Below are positions 34,461 through 44,932 of a DNA stretch of 44,932 nucleotides, piece after piece (position 1 is the first letter of the stretch; every line of letters starts with the position of its first letter). Location of the stretch: NCBI GenBank assembly GCA_009602725.1, contig WELB01000083.1:324586-369517 (forward strand). Direction: 5' to 3'. The translations under genes were made by a program, and so were the position numbers. Source of the DNA: Spirogloea muscicola. Its lineage: Eukaryota > Streptophyta > Zygnematophyceae > Spirogloeales > Spirogloeaceae. Below the pieces are notes generated by a model. The model saw only the letters and a program-made list of their open reading frames with translations. It was not told the DNA's origin and ran no database searches.

Positions 34461-34734
34461 ATGCGCAACAAAAGGGCCGAAATGCGATAGCTAGGGCGCA
34501 CAGGATTAGCAGTGCAGTAGCCTCAGATTCATGATTGAAAGACAAGCCCGCTGTGCCGGGGCACCCTATAAGACAGGGATGCTCTTACGGACCATTTGGC
34601 TTAGCCAGCTCGTTACCCTGCCCATGCGCTGGTTCACCATGCATTTGTGAAAGTAATGTCCAGCCAAATGACTGGTTCACCATTTCAACACCTCTTCCTA
34701 AGGGGACGAGGGCGATTCTCCTACCGGGAGAGCT

Positions 34735-34915
34735 TTGCGTAAGCGCTTTTGGCCCCCTTGTCGGCCTTTTTGGGCTGGCTGTTGACAGCCCTTGCCCCCT
34801 TTGGGAGAGCCACTTTCTTCCAGAAAAAATGAACAACTCCACAGGGCCGAAAGGCCGAAAGGCACCAAAAGGCGAAAGGCGACAAGAAGAGAAAGCACAA
34901 ACAGCTCTTCCAAAG
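34735..34915. mobile_element. Head-to-head pair of retroelement UTR units
   Basis: A plus-strand unit (about 34735-34825; hairpin GGGCTGGCTGTTGACAGCCC near 34774) abuts a minus-strand unit (about 34830-34915) ending in CAGCTCTTCCAAAGAG. Together they make an imperfect inverted repeat. Confidence 0.5.
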
Positions 34916-35159
34916 AGAGGCCCTGTACACCGCGTGTTCTGCCTTTCCTTTCTGTATACGTGCCGGTATCCAAGAAGCGCGGCAGACCTTACAACAGGCG
35001 TCTGGATGTGGTTGCCATCCCCTGGAGCGGTGGGCCTTGTCTCCTCCTCGACGTCGTTCTTATTGACGCAATTCCAACCAGGGGCACCCACGCCGACTGT
35101 GCCAGGTTGGGCGACGCATCATGCGGAGAAGGAGAGACATTATGAGAAACGATGAAGGG

Positions 35160-35430
35160 CTCGCCCATTGAGGATAGGGGCTGGATAAAGCCAGCCCAAA
35201 AAAGAATGAACAAAGGACGAGAAGGGGCCAGGGGAAGTACGAAGAACAACAAGCACAAGAAAGAAACGAAGCAGCTACGAAGCACTCCGTAACCCCTGCT
35301 AAGCAGCCTCAGGTCAGAGAGACTGGGTTCCTGGAAGCGGGTCCCCTGGCCAGAGCCAGAGGCAGCAGCGAGGGCTCTGCAAACCACCCCCGGGGCGACC
35401 ACTTCCTCCCATGCGCCATGGACACTTATG
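35160..35430 (-). mobile_element. Retroelement 3' end, minus orientation
   Basis: The minus strand encodes CRALAAASGSGQGTRFQ and ends SLSDLRLLSRGYGVL. The hairpin follows near 35173-35190 (GGGCTGGCTTTATCCAGCC on the minus strand). Confidence 0.55.
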
Positions 35431-35599
35431 GCGGCTACGGAAGGAAGAGGTCCTCCCTCCTCCTGGCACAACTCGCCTGACACAACTTGTCGATGCCCGC
35501 CGACATAGTCGGGCGGTAGCTTAGGGCATTCCAGCGTCCCGCAAGAAAGAAAAGCGTTTCCGAATTGACTGGTGGAGCAACCATTGCTTGCTATGAAAT

Positions 35600-35850
35600 A
35601 CTGCTACCACCGAGTCTGCAGCGCTCCCAGGCACTCGCGAGACACCAGCGTGCTGGGCGCGCATTTGGCCAGGCTAATGGCTTCCGTGGTGGTGGTCTGG
35701 CTCCTCAGCTTAGCTTGTCAAATGTGTATGTGCTCACTCGTGGATATCTAGTGTCCCCCTTAGCTCATTGCCCCGTTACCAGGACTATTATAAGGCTCGA
35801 ATTGGCCTCCATTTCAGTTTCATACGCACCGCGCCCCTTTCTATACGACA
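35600..35850 (+). mobile_element. Retroelement 3' end, plus orientation
   Basis: It encodes QRSQALARHQRAGRAFGQAN and ends LSLSNVYVLTRGYL. The downstream sequence TTAGCTCATTGCCCCGTTACC...CGCACCGCGC is the inverse of 1545-1625 and 9395-9485, so these three are the same element end. Confidence 0.6.
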
Positions 35851-35852
35851 GG

Positions 35853-36310
35853 GCAAGCGCGGCCAGATCAACTGGTGGCTGGGAGAGGCCAGCCCAAAGG
35901 AATGGACAAGGTCTGAAGGAGCCGGGTGCTAAGGACTGAGACAGCAGCAAGCGGACTCTCAATTACCTCTAGTCAGTAGATGCAAATCTGAATAGCTAGC
36001 AGGAGGAAAGACGTCGCCCTGACGGAAGCCGGAGGCCGCCGCCAGAGCGCGGCCTGCGCGCAAGTGGACCGCGAAAGCTAGGGACCGCTGCAAAGAGACG
36101 GCCAAACGATTCCGGTAGACTTGGGCGAGGGACCCGGCGACCCGGAAGCCAGGCTGCTCGCCCTGCTGCCCGTGGCGGCGGGCCGCTGCTCGTCACGCAA
36201 GGCGGTGAAGAGAAGTGCGCGCCCATGAACCAGGTCAAGCCATTTGGCGCCAAAGGCGCCGTGTACGTCGACGGCGAGTGGGACAAACTCGTCGCCCACC
36301 GGGTGATCCG
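35853..36310 (-). mobile_element. Retroelement copy, twin of 13165-13440
   Basis: The 3' UTR with hairpin, then a minus-strand C-terminus ending ASYSDLHLLTRGN-stop, then the upstream GDEFVPLAVDVHGAFGAKWL frame (36299 leftwards). It reaches further 5' than its twin. The middle is frameshifted. Confidence 0.6.
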
Positions 36311-36589
36311 AGTACTTGCGATCCTTGGCGCCTGCCGCTTGGCGGACTGCGTAGCCCGCCTCCTCCGCCGAGCGTTTGGCGCTCCTGGAATTGAACGAGT
36401 CAGTTGTGACGACGTCAGCAATGAGCCGAGGCCCCCCGCGCTAGCGACGAGATCAGCGCGCCGGGTGTGGAGACGGCATTCCGCACCAGCGGTCGGAGGC
36501 ATGATGCTGGTACTCTCGAGAAAGGCAGTGTCCGGTGGCCCCCCCGCGAGGGCTGAGGATATCGGTCGGAGTAAGTGGCCACTCTCTTG

Positions 36590-36715
36590 TTATCTTCAGG
36601 CCCCGCAGTCGCTGCTTAGCTCGTACTTTGGCCCCTTCGAACCTTGTCAATTCTTTTCGGGCTGGCTTCTCACAGCCCTTGCCCCCATTGGGAGAGCCAC
36701 TTCTTCTTGTTATCG
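36590..36715 (+). mobile_element. Retroelement 3'-UTR hairpin unit
   Basis: TTTGGCCCCTTCGAACCTTGTCAATTC is followed by hairpin GGGCTGGCTTCTCACAGCCC (about 36659-36678) and the CCCATTGGGAGAGCCACTTCTT tail. It is nearly the same unit as at 17098-17180. Confidence 0.6.
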
Positions 36716-36719
36716 TTGG

Positions 36720-37514
36720 ACAGACGGACAGCCGACTACTAGGGATTTAGCTGGGGCTTGGTATGTACCTGATGGTGCCAACAGCCCCTTACCCACAGCG
36801 GGTAGCCAGGATCCTATTTATAACGAGGCGAGTAGAACTGCGGGAAAAGACTTTGGAGGGGAGAGAGGAGAATGTCTGCTGCCGGCAGGAATTGAACACC
36901 CTTCGCGCCACGTCGCTTGAAGGGGACTAAAGGGGCGGCGGGGTTGGCGCCTCCCCCGGCCTGCGACAAGCTCCGACGGCTCGCCGGCAGCACTCGCCGG
37001 CCTCTTAGCGGGGACGGCTATCGAGACGTTATCGCGTTACTGATGGGCTCCCCCGCTGCCCAGGGCAGTTTGAGGCCCGCGATAGTAGACGGGGCTTAGC
37101 GAGAAGTTACCGGGTACAGGGGGGACGGCGGCGGGGAATGGCTGGCACCGGATTGCTCAGGGGGCGCCCGCCCAGGCGCGCCCCACAGAGCCAGGGGCCC
37201 ATCCAAGCTGGCGGTGCCGCCAGATGTGGCGGCACCTGTGCGGGGCGCCCCACTCCCCGGGCAGCTCCGGCAGGGCTCCGCCAGCTCTGGCGGAGGGCCC
37301 AAAATTGGCGCCCGCTGATCAGGCGTCCCGGCCTTCCCGGGAGCGCCAAGGCCATCACCAAACCCGCCGCCGCCGCCGCCCCCGCCGCNCAGGTCGCCGC
37401 GGACGGCAGTGGCGTCGGTTGCGGCGTCTGCGGCTACCGGAGCGGCGGCGAGACGCGGAACTTGCTGTCGGCCCAGGCGGCCCGTGCGCTGCGGGCTGCC
37501 GGCGCCGGGCCGCC
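36720..37514 (+). promoter_or_regulatory. 5' region of the CrRLK1L gene
   Basis: GC-rich, with no credible gene. It contains two adjacent perfect hairpins, at 37213-37236 (10-bp arms, GATG loop) and 37276-37295 (8-bp arms, GCTC loop), 220-300 bp before the start codon. One ambiguous base lies near 37389. Whether the hairpins are in the 5' UTR or promoter is not known. Confidence 0.5.
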
Positions 37515-40500
37515 ATGCGGCGCTCCTGGTGGCTCCGGAGATCGCAAGCGGGCTTCGGCTTCTGGCTGCTGCTGCTGGTGGCCGAGACTGCGACCTCCAG
37601 CGCGCAGACAGGTGCGAAACCGCTGCTCTCGCCGGTGTTGCAGCTGCAGTACACGCATTGGCCGCGTAGACTGCAGCTGTCGGGAGCCAAGGTAACGCCA
37701 CTTACGGCGGCACACAGGGCGCGCTGCGACGCACAGATTAGAAAGTCGCCGCCATACTTTGGCCTGCTTCTGGCAGAATAGTGGCACAGCCGAGGCTGGG
37801 CCAATGTGTTCGGTTTGGCAATTCATTGGCTCATACATCAGATGTATTACCTGCTTCTCGCTGATATTGATTAAGTCGTCTCTCAGATGTCGGAGATCAG
37901 CTTGAACCTCCTCAAATTGCATGCTCTTGACATTCAAATAGTGATGCATGGCTATTGCTGTGACCTTGCGATGTATGATAAGCCAGACAATGTGCTCATC
38001 AATTGTGGAGGAGCTCCTTTTCAAGACGTGCCTCCATATTCTCGGGCTTGGTTAGGCGACGACAGCATCTCAGCCACGGACAATCTGACAATAAAAGCTG
38101 AAGGTCAACTGAGCACAACATTGCCCATCCTCAATGTGGCTTATGCGGGGGCCCCACTCTATCAGGATGCCAGATATAGCAGGTTCCCAGCAAGTCTTGC
38201 AGTGAGTATCAGGTCCCTGTTGTGCACTGCTTTCAAATCGTAGGACTACTGTGGCTGATTCAAGCTCCTCGTTAGTCCCATCATTCAGTACTAGTACTTG
38301 GCCTTGTCTACTTTCACATAGCCATTGTGCACATCATATAGCTTCCTGTATATGCCTGATCGTTGTGGTGAGTATACTTAAACTTTACGGACATGCTTCA
38401 TCACTGTTAGTTGGCGGCATGGAGACGTTCTATCTGTTGCTGGTTCGTAATACTGACATGCTACGGCGTTCGACTGCAGTACACAATCAATGTCAAGAGC
38501 AGTGGAGCGCACTTCGTGCGATTGCACTTTGCAACATTGGCTCCGGCCCAATTCCAGCTCAATCTACTGGGTCTGGACCCCATATTTAACGTGACTGCAA
38601 GTGGCGCAGTACAAACAGTGGTGCTGCTTGCTAACTACAACGTGACGCAAGAAGCTGCAAACCAGGTGCATGATCAGTCAAGCATGGGAGGCTCGTCCAT
38701 AAGTGTCATATCATGATCACTCTGCGCGAGAGAAAGAGAATAGCTGTTGCTGCCTCAACTGGTACATGATATTGTCCTAGCTCACTGCAGTGCTACCAAT
38801 ACTGAGGTACAACCTCCAGCAGCAAGAGCGTCTGTAGTAAACAGAATTATTTGTAAAGTTGAATGCTGGCAGGTCAATGTTGGAGGGCCTTCACCTTTGC
38901 TGAATCCCCTTCTCATTATCTCATCTTGCAGTTCCCTGGCAGTGGACTTTACACAGCAGTGGTGGAGGAGTTTCTCCTTCCAACCTTTGATAAGCCAGGG
39001 CAGCCCTTGATCATCACGTTCAATCCCTATCCAGACACGTTTGCCATCATAAGTGCCATCGAAGTTGTCTCAGCACAAGATGATCTCTACGACGTGAATC
39101 CACGAGCTGTGACTACTTCGGGTGTCTCAGAAAATCGAACAGATGCGGTCCATGGGAAGGTCAGCTGCAACGGGCACAGTAGATGCTTCCCTATCACATG
39201 GAGATACTTGAAGTTTGCCTTGCAAGATCTTGCGTATGATTGCCAAGCGGAGTGTAAACTTGTTGGCCATTTGCCTTAAGCGACTGGCAGGCATTTTGAG
39301 AAGACATTTGCCTCGTCAGAGAAACACTTGTGATGCATTGGTGCACTAACTGTAATATGTTATTTTTATGTGCAGAATCTTAGGATGGTATACCGCTTCA
39401 ATTGTGGGGGCCCGATTGTATATGCCTTGACAGATCCATTCTCCCGGACTTGGCTGGACACTGATGGTAATTACACAATGACCTCTAGCCAGCATCATCA
39501 TTTGGATGCAACAAGGCCTGGAGGAGGTCCACTAGTGAACAACGTCAATGCAACTGCCCTTTACTATATTCCTACGTAAGTTATCTGGTACAATGCATTT
39601 GGTATAATGAAAGCTTCATTTCACAAGCTGATCAATAGTCCAGGCATGCAGCATACTGTCAATCTTGCACATTTGCAAGCAAGGCTGGACTGATGTGTCT
39701 GAATTGTTTGCATCTGTATGCAGACTTGTAACACAAGATACTCGTGAGCTGCGAGTATCATCAGTGACAAACTTGACTTATGCCTTCCCCGTACAGGCTG
39801 GGGGCACATACATAATCCGGCTAATTTTCTCTCAGTACGAAGACAATGAATTTGACCTAAGCATCAATGATGTGGTTGTAGACACCGTAAGCAGGCCTGA
39901 CTCAATGTCTGTGCATATTATGAGCTCTCCTCTCTCAGACTCAGTACTTATGGGAATGACATTGTGGCTTAAAGTCTGTAGTTTAGTTCATGAGAGTGTG
40001 ATGTGAAGCAGAGGTGATCACGTGTATGTTAGAGACTCTTGCTGGAATGAGCACATTCTGCAAGGAACTATCTTCTGAAGTCTTTGTGCAGCATTGCAGT
40101 ATGTCTGACATAGCAATGGGTATGTTTGTTGTAGGTTACAAATCAGTATGTGTACAAAGTAGATGCAGAACGTCAAATAATCAAAACGCCCATATATGGT
40201 GTCCAAGTGAGAGACTTCGTGGTGAGCCTCTTGCCTGCCCAAGCGACGCTCAACATCAGCCTCATTGTTGGTGCCAAGAGCAAGGTGAGCTGTTTTCAGA
40301 CCATCTCAACAGCCAACACTTGTTCTATCATTCCAGAGGTATGTGCTGGCAAGGATGATGATCTTTGGAACACGCACAAGCACTTGTGCCCTTTTTGACG
40401 ATTAACTTACGTGGACCCACTCACACATACTTCAGGTGATGGATGTGGAAATAGCTGGCCTGGAGATTTTAAAGATGGGAACAAGAGACCTGAGTGGGAT

Positions 40501-43500
40501 AGACCGTTTTCACCAGAGCCTGGGTAAGTCTTACCTGAAGAAGCGGCAAGTGTTTTGTAGGTTATGTTTCTAAGCTCAATAGCTTGAGCTTTTTGGAGGT
40601 CCATTAGATGCACAAGCAGCTCTGAGAAGGTCTGCTTCTGCAGATTCTTCTGTAGATGTAGGATCTGCCTCCTACTTGTGGTCTTTTGTTGCTGACAATC
40701 GTCTAATGACCTGCTCGTGGGGCAAAAGCAGGCTCTTCTGTCTCACCACCGTTGTCTCCACCTACTCCGCATAGTCCTCCCATACAGCCTCCAGGTAAGA
40801 CTACCTCCCTCTCACTCTTGCCGCAGACATCCTTGTCTCTTCCCCAGTCATGGAACCGTATGACCATCTGCAGCCCAGGCACCCTACCGCTTCGTATTTG
40901 TTATACGAGTAAGCATAAAGGACTGGTCAGGCAAATGAATTGCACTGCAAGGGGACATACCCTGCTCAACAGTCAATCAATGTCGAGTTTGTTAGATTCT
41001 CATTTGAGACACCTTGCCTAGCACGGGTCTGTTACTTAGCAAGAGAAGGACAGCCTCAGAGTCCATAAAACAATGAGAGGCCTTAGATCAAGCCACTGCA
41101 TACAAGTGTACCACAATGCTTACAGATTCAATATCTGCTTTATGGCATGACAGGAGCAGCATCTCCAGCAACAAGCCCAGTTGCATCCCCTGCACAAGTC
41201 CCCCCTACATCTGGTAACTACTGAATAGCGGCCCCCTCATGTATTCAAGTTGTACTATAGCCATACAACTTGGAGCCATTACATCACTGTCCATATATAG
41301 TGCTTTGTTGAGGAAGAGCACGTCACAGACAAATTGCAGATTTAGCAATATCAAGGTGAGTCTGAGAGAACTTCATGTGGACGTGGAGGCTCTTCTTCTT
41401 ATCCTGTTTCATTACTGACTGAAAACAGGCAAGAAGAAGAGCAGCTCAAGCATTGCACCAATAGTGGGGGGCGCTGTAGGTGGCATTGCTGCCCTTCTCA
41501 TCCTCGCAAGCATCATATACATTTTCTTGGTGAAGCGGAAAAGAGTTGCCATCAATGGGAACGAGTCTCCAACACCAAGGCCTAAGCAAGCAGGTGGGAC
41601 AATAGGAGGATGCCAACAATGATTTCCTCCAGCCACGGTAGCAGCCTTTAGCACAACTACATAGGCTGGCATGAAAGTTGATCTACTTGCACTGATAGTT
41701 GCTACCTGCAATCAGGTATTCTGAAGAAGGAGCCTTTGGGACGGAGATTCCGCTTGCAGGAACTGAAGAATGCAACAAACAACTTTGCTGACAATCTGCT
41801 GATTGGAGAAGGAGGTTTTGGCAAGGTTTATAAGGTACTGCAAGGTGGAGAGTTAGTAGTATAGCAAGCTGGATATACCTAGATTGTGATGTCATAATAC
41901 TATCACTCTTTGTGCTGTATATTGAACAGTGTACTTGTGTGCCTTTTCCAATCCCCATGTCCTGTTCCAGAAGCATGACCACAGACATATGCTGAGTGCT
42001 ATGCCTTGGCTGAATGATGTAGGGTGTACTACCTGATGGCCCTGAGGTGGCCATTAAGAGGGGTGTACCAAACTGCGTGCAAGGTGTCAAGGAGTTTGAA
42101 ACGGAGATCCTTCTGCTCAGCCAGCTCAGGCATAGGCACCTAGTGTCTCTCATTGGCTACTGTGATGAGCGGCAGGAGATGCTACTTGTCTACGACTTCA
42201 TGCCAAATGGCACACTCAGGAGTCACCTTTACGGTGAGCCTTTTTCGTTACACGCTAGCTTAGCATGCCTCAATCACCTCCAGCCTTGCACAAAGGGTCT
42301 GTGATGCTCAAGAACAGATTTCACAATCTTGTAATGGCGCAGGGAAGGAGTTGGACATCGGAAAGGTGCTCACTTGGAGGCAGCGACTAGAGATTTGCGT
42401 TGGCGCGTGCAGCGGCCTCAACTATCTCCATAACGGGGCTACACACAGTGTCATTCACAGAGATGTCAAGGTAATCAGTTGCATCAGGAACGTGCATTCT
42501 GCACGTCAAGTGTGTTACAGTCAACCACAGTCCTACATTGTCAATTTGCAAATGAGGTGTAGTTGCAGCCAAATTCAAGTGTGTAACAATCTACCTTAAC
42601 TCCACGTCGCCAACCCTGCAAATGAGGTCGAGTTACTGCCTAATCCACAGATAATTTACCAGCATGTCGTCGCGTTCTGTTTAGTTTGTGCACGTGCTGG
42701 GACTTGCTGGTCTTCTAGCCCCTCGTCCATACTGATCACTGGAGTGTTGTGCTTCCACAGAGCACAAATATTCTTCTTGATGAACACTTTGTGGCCAAAG
42801 TCTCAGACTTTGGCCTTTCACGACTAGGCCCTGATTTGGACAAGTCTCATGTAAGAGCCTACATGGTGCTCGTCTTAGGTTGCATTAATGCGCGCAGCAA
42901 CGATCAGTTTGTGCATGGAAAGTCCAGATGAGCAGGTCCTCAGCCTGACAAGTTGTTATACATCCACTTTCACAAAAGATCACGTCATTCAAAATCCAAT
43001 GCACTGTTACAGGTCAGTACCACTGTCAAAGGAAGCATTGGCTACTTGGACCCAGAGTACTTCCGAAAGTAAGTACTGGCTCATGCAAGTACAATCAACC
43101 AAGTCACACTCATATATAGCAGTGCTCAGTTGTGTTGACTGCCCAAATTACTGCCAGCATGATTCAAAAGCCTGACCTGATCAACACCTCTGATATTGCA
43201 GGTTGCAGCTCACAACAAAGTCAGATGTCTACAGCTTTGGGGTGGTGCTCCTAGAAGTCCTGTGCGGAAGGAGCCCCATAGACTCTGAAATCGCTTCCGA
43301 CGAGCTCATACTTGTTGAGTGGGTGAGTGATGCAGAGCTTTCGTATGAGTCGCACGGCATGCCTTCCTCAGGTAGTGGTGACTGTGCTAGCATTCCACAG
43401 GAGGACGAACAAGCTCATGAAGTGTATCTGTCATCTGATGCACAGGCTCTGCACCACTTAGGCGAGGGCACGTTGTACAGAGTAATAGATCCAAATCTGC

Positions 43501-43931
43501 AAGGGCAGTATGAGTGGGCGTCTGTGGAAAAGGTGGGGGAGTTGGCAGGGAAATGTGTTCGCCATGACAGCTCCAAACGACCCGCTATGGGCGATGTCTT
43601 GACCACCCTTGAAATTGCGCTGTCGATGCTGCCGGTGTGTCCTTGGACCTACTCTTTCCCTTTTCACGCCCTGCAGATTGTGGAAATGCCTTACTGCGTT
43701 GAGTTCTGATGCAATTGTTGTGTTTCCCAAGAGTTGACAATCCCTTCAAGCACATGTATCCTGGGGGCTGCTTCATGCTTGCGCAGCTCCACTGGGGTGA
43801 GTCAGTGCAATTGATGTACGAATATTATGTTGTGTTGATTTTTGCAGCCTGATGAGAGTGGTGTGTCTGCCTTGGCTCCCCCTCCCAGCATCCCAAAAGT
43901 ACACTCTCTTGAAGATAGTGACTCCTGGTAG
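37515..43931 (+). CDS. Malectin-like receptor kinase, CrRLK1L/FERONIA type
   Basis: Nineteen exons join in phase to 870 residues: 37515-37611, 37987-38201, 38480-38665, 38932-39159, 39376-39575, 39724-39886, 40135-40284, 40436-40523, 40732-40794, 41154-41213, 41429-41593, 41716-41834, 42023-42233, 42343-42470, 42761-42850, 43013-43068, 43202-43322, 43446-43634 and 43848-43931. A signal peptide (about 1-31, [17 protein letters not shown]) is followed by two malectin-like halves: DNVLINCGG... (33 to about 240) and [20 protein letters not shown]... (about 245-440). Typical motifs include [26 protein letters not shown] and GLEILKM. A Pro/Ser stalk (443-484), a membrane span (about 495-520) and KRKR come next. 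The kinase has [10 protein letters not shown] (569-578), VAIK lysine 590, HRDVK aspartate 689 and DFG aspartate 707, and the tail ends DSW. CrRLK1L receptors sense wall state and RALF peptides and control growth and reproduction. The length is normal for the family and all catalytic motifs are intact. The final exon could alternatively be spliced at its last GTAGGA. Confidence 0.93.
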
Positions 43932-44854
43932 GACACTCAAGAAGCCTGCTCAGCCATCTGCCTTCACAGAGGCTCCTCATATTGGTCAATTCGACTGCTT
44001 TAAGTGCAAAGCACCAAATTCATTCATTGTAACCCGTGGAGGCTGCTGAAATGCTTCCAATTCAGAGAAGCGCTTCGCTCCTCTTTGATTGCCGAGAGCC
44101 TGACATTGACGAATGGCTTGTTGTCATGTTACCAAGTTCTCAAGATGTGGTCATGAGCAGGATGGATGATAGACTCGCAGTCCGAGGACTCGTTCCCCCA
44201 CATGCGAGCAGCTTGCAACTCATGAGCTGCACTGACCATATGATTTTGCAGTACAGCAAGCCATTTGAAAACTTGAGCTTGTTATGTAAGCTAATGCTGG
44301 TGACTGTCATACCTAGCACAGCGCTTCTTGAGCTTGTTTTCCTGCGTTCGCCTTGGTCGGCCCCTCTGTAGCCACCCCCTCGTCAGAAGATCCGGACCAG
44401 CAAGTCGCCCATCCAAGACTTCCACCTCTCTTAGATAGCCATGACGGCTGCTGCTCTCAGTGCAACCTCGCACAGCAGAGTCCTTTCTCGCTGCAGGCAG
44501 CGCTTCCTGAGCGCTTGCTGGCCAATGCCTTGTCTATCACACCGTCGTTCCTCCGTGACCACAAGGCTACATGTAATGGAGCTCTAAGCTAAGGTGGCTA
44601 AGGTGACAGTGTGACGTTAGTACCCAAAACTACTAAAACCATCACAAAAATCAACTAGTGGCTGTACAGTGCTGGAAATAATATTGTCACGTGTGCACGT
44701 CGCCCCGACGACTGCCCCTAATGTAAAGCACTTACGCCGGACCAGCCAAGCCCAACGAGGGAGGAAGCGCGCCGATGGGATGCTCTGACGCGAGCTGCCT
44801 GAACGACGCCTCGACGGCCTGTCTCTAATGGAAACCAGTTAAGCCGGACCAGCC
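43932..44854. other. Intergenic region and promoter of the next gene
   Basis: A 111-codon plus-strand frame (44036-44371) shows no recognisable domain and is probably 3' UTR or chance; a downstream tail exon of the receptor kinase is a remote alternative. A G-box CACGTG lies at 44688-44693. The phrase GCCGGACCAGCCA occurs twice (about 44736 and 44843), the second time running into the start codon. Confidence 0.45.
44688..44693. promoter_or_regulatory. G-box CACGTG
   Basis: This palindromic CACGTG core, inside GTCACGTGTGCACGT, lies 160 bp upstream of the start codon at 44855. G-boxes bind bHLH and bZIP factors in plants. Function here is inferred from position only. Confidence 0.4.
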
Positions 44855-44932
44855 ATGGCGGCGGCGGCGGCGGCGACGGCGGCGGCGGCGGCGACGGGCT
44901 CCGCGCCCGCCGCCCCAATCCCCGGCGGGCTC
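44855..44932 (+). CDS. Start of an unidentified gene (3' cut by window end)
   Basis: An ATG in good context (AGCCATGGCG) opens an Ala-rich frame that stays open to the window end (26 codons: alanine runs, then GSAPAAPIPGGL). The GCG-triplet-rich start resembles other gene starts in this window. The product cannot be named. An Ala-rich N-terminus could be a plastid or other targeting peptide, or simply GC-rich low complexity. Confidence 0.45.
   Translation, partial: MAAAAAATAAAAATGSAPAAPIPGGL

Noticed and set aside
36870-36925. Second tRNA-like T-loop match (TTCAATTCC on the minus strand)
   Set aside because: No cloverleaf can be built around it.
44036-44371. 111-codon plus-strand frame after the CrRLK1L stop
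   Set aside because: There is no recognisable domain, and no splice link that I trust. It is kept only as possible 3' UTR.

Overview
The window is nuclear DNA of a streptophyte green plant. Nothing in it fixes the species. A charophyte alga or an early-diverging land plant fits best, because the genes carry many short GT–AG introns, have very GC-rich 5' ends with GCC/GGC triplet runs, and include a malectin-like CrRLK1L (FERONIA-type) receptor kinase. The sequence is draft quality: there is a 541-base gap at 17704-18244 and single N's near 27648 and 37389. Gene models below were built by hand from splice-site and reading-phase continuity. Internal exon borders may be off by a base or so.

Left part (1-17.4 kb). 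This is mostly a graveyard of 5'-truncated copies, on both strands, of one dispersed retroelement family, probably a non-LTR retrotransposon. Copies share a C-terminal peptide of the type SDLYVLTRGY-stop and a 3' untranslated region holding a repeated GGCTG...CAGCC stem-loop. One real gene lies here: a four-exon minus-strand gene (4424-6536) for a 442-residue nuclear-type protein ending in an LxLxL (EAR) repression motif. It has a TATA box and a duplicated upstream block with AAATATCT motifs.

Middle part (17.4-33.2 kb). First, on the plus strand, is a receptor-like kinase whose visible ectodomain is a fasciclin (FAS1) domain, followed by a Pro/Ser linker, one membrane span and a complete CrRLK1L-type kinase. 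Its 5' end is lost in the gap. Converging on it is a 14-exon minus-strand UNC93-like major-facilitator gene (573 residues). That gene starts head-to-head with a plus-strand gene for the N-terminal part of a VPS13 (VPS13B-like) lipid-transfer protein. The roughly 0.9 kb between their starts is GC-rich and contains a 106-bp tandem duplication.

Right part (33.2-44.9 kb). A second cluster of retroelement fragments (33.9-36.7 kb) is followed by a 19-exon canonical CrRLK1L gene (37515-43931, 870 residues). It has a signal peptide, a malectin-like region, a Pro-rich stalk, a membrane span and a kinase. At the right edge the first 26 codons of another plus-strand gene are visible.

The main discovery candidate is the FAS1-CrRLK1L fusion and its relation to the neighbouring malectin-like CrRLK1L. 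Their kinase exons have the same order and intron phases and, for five consecutive exons, the same lengths (211, 128, 90, 56 and 121 nt). Their ectodomains are unrelated, and each is joined to the membrane-span exon through phase-1 introns. This looks like local duplication plus exon shuffling that produced a second wall-sensing receptor with an adhesion-type (FAS1) head.
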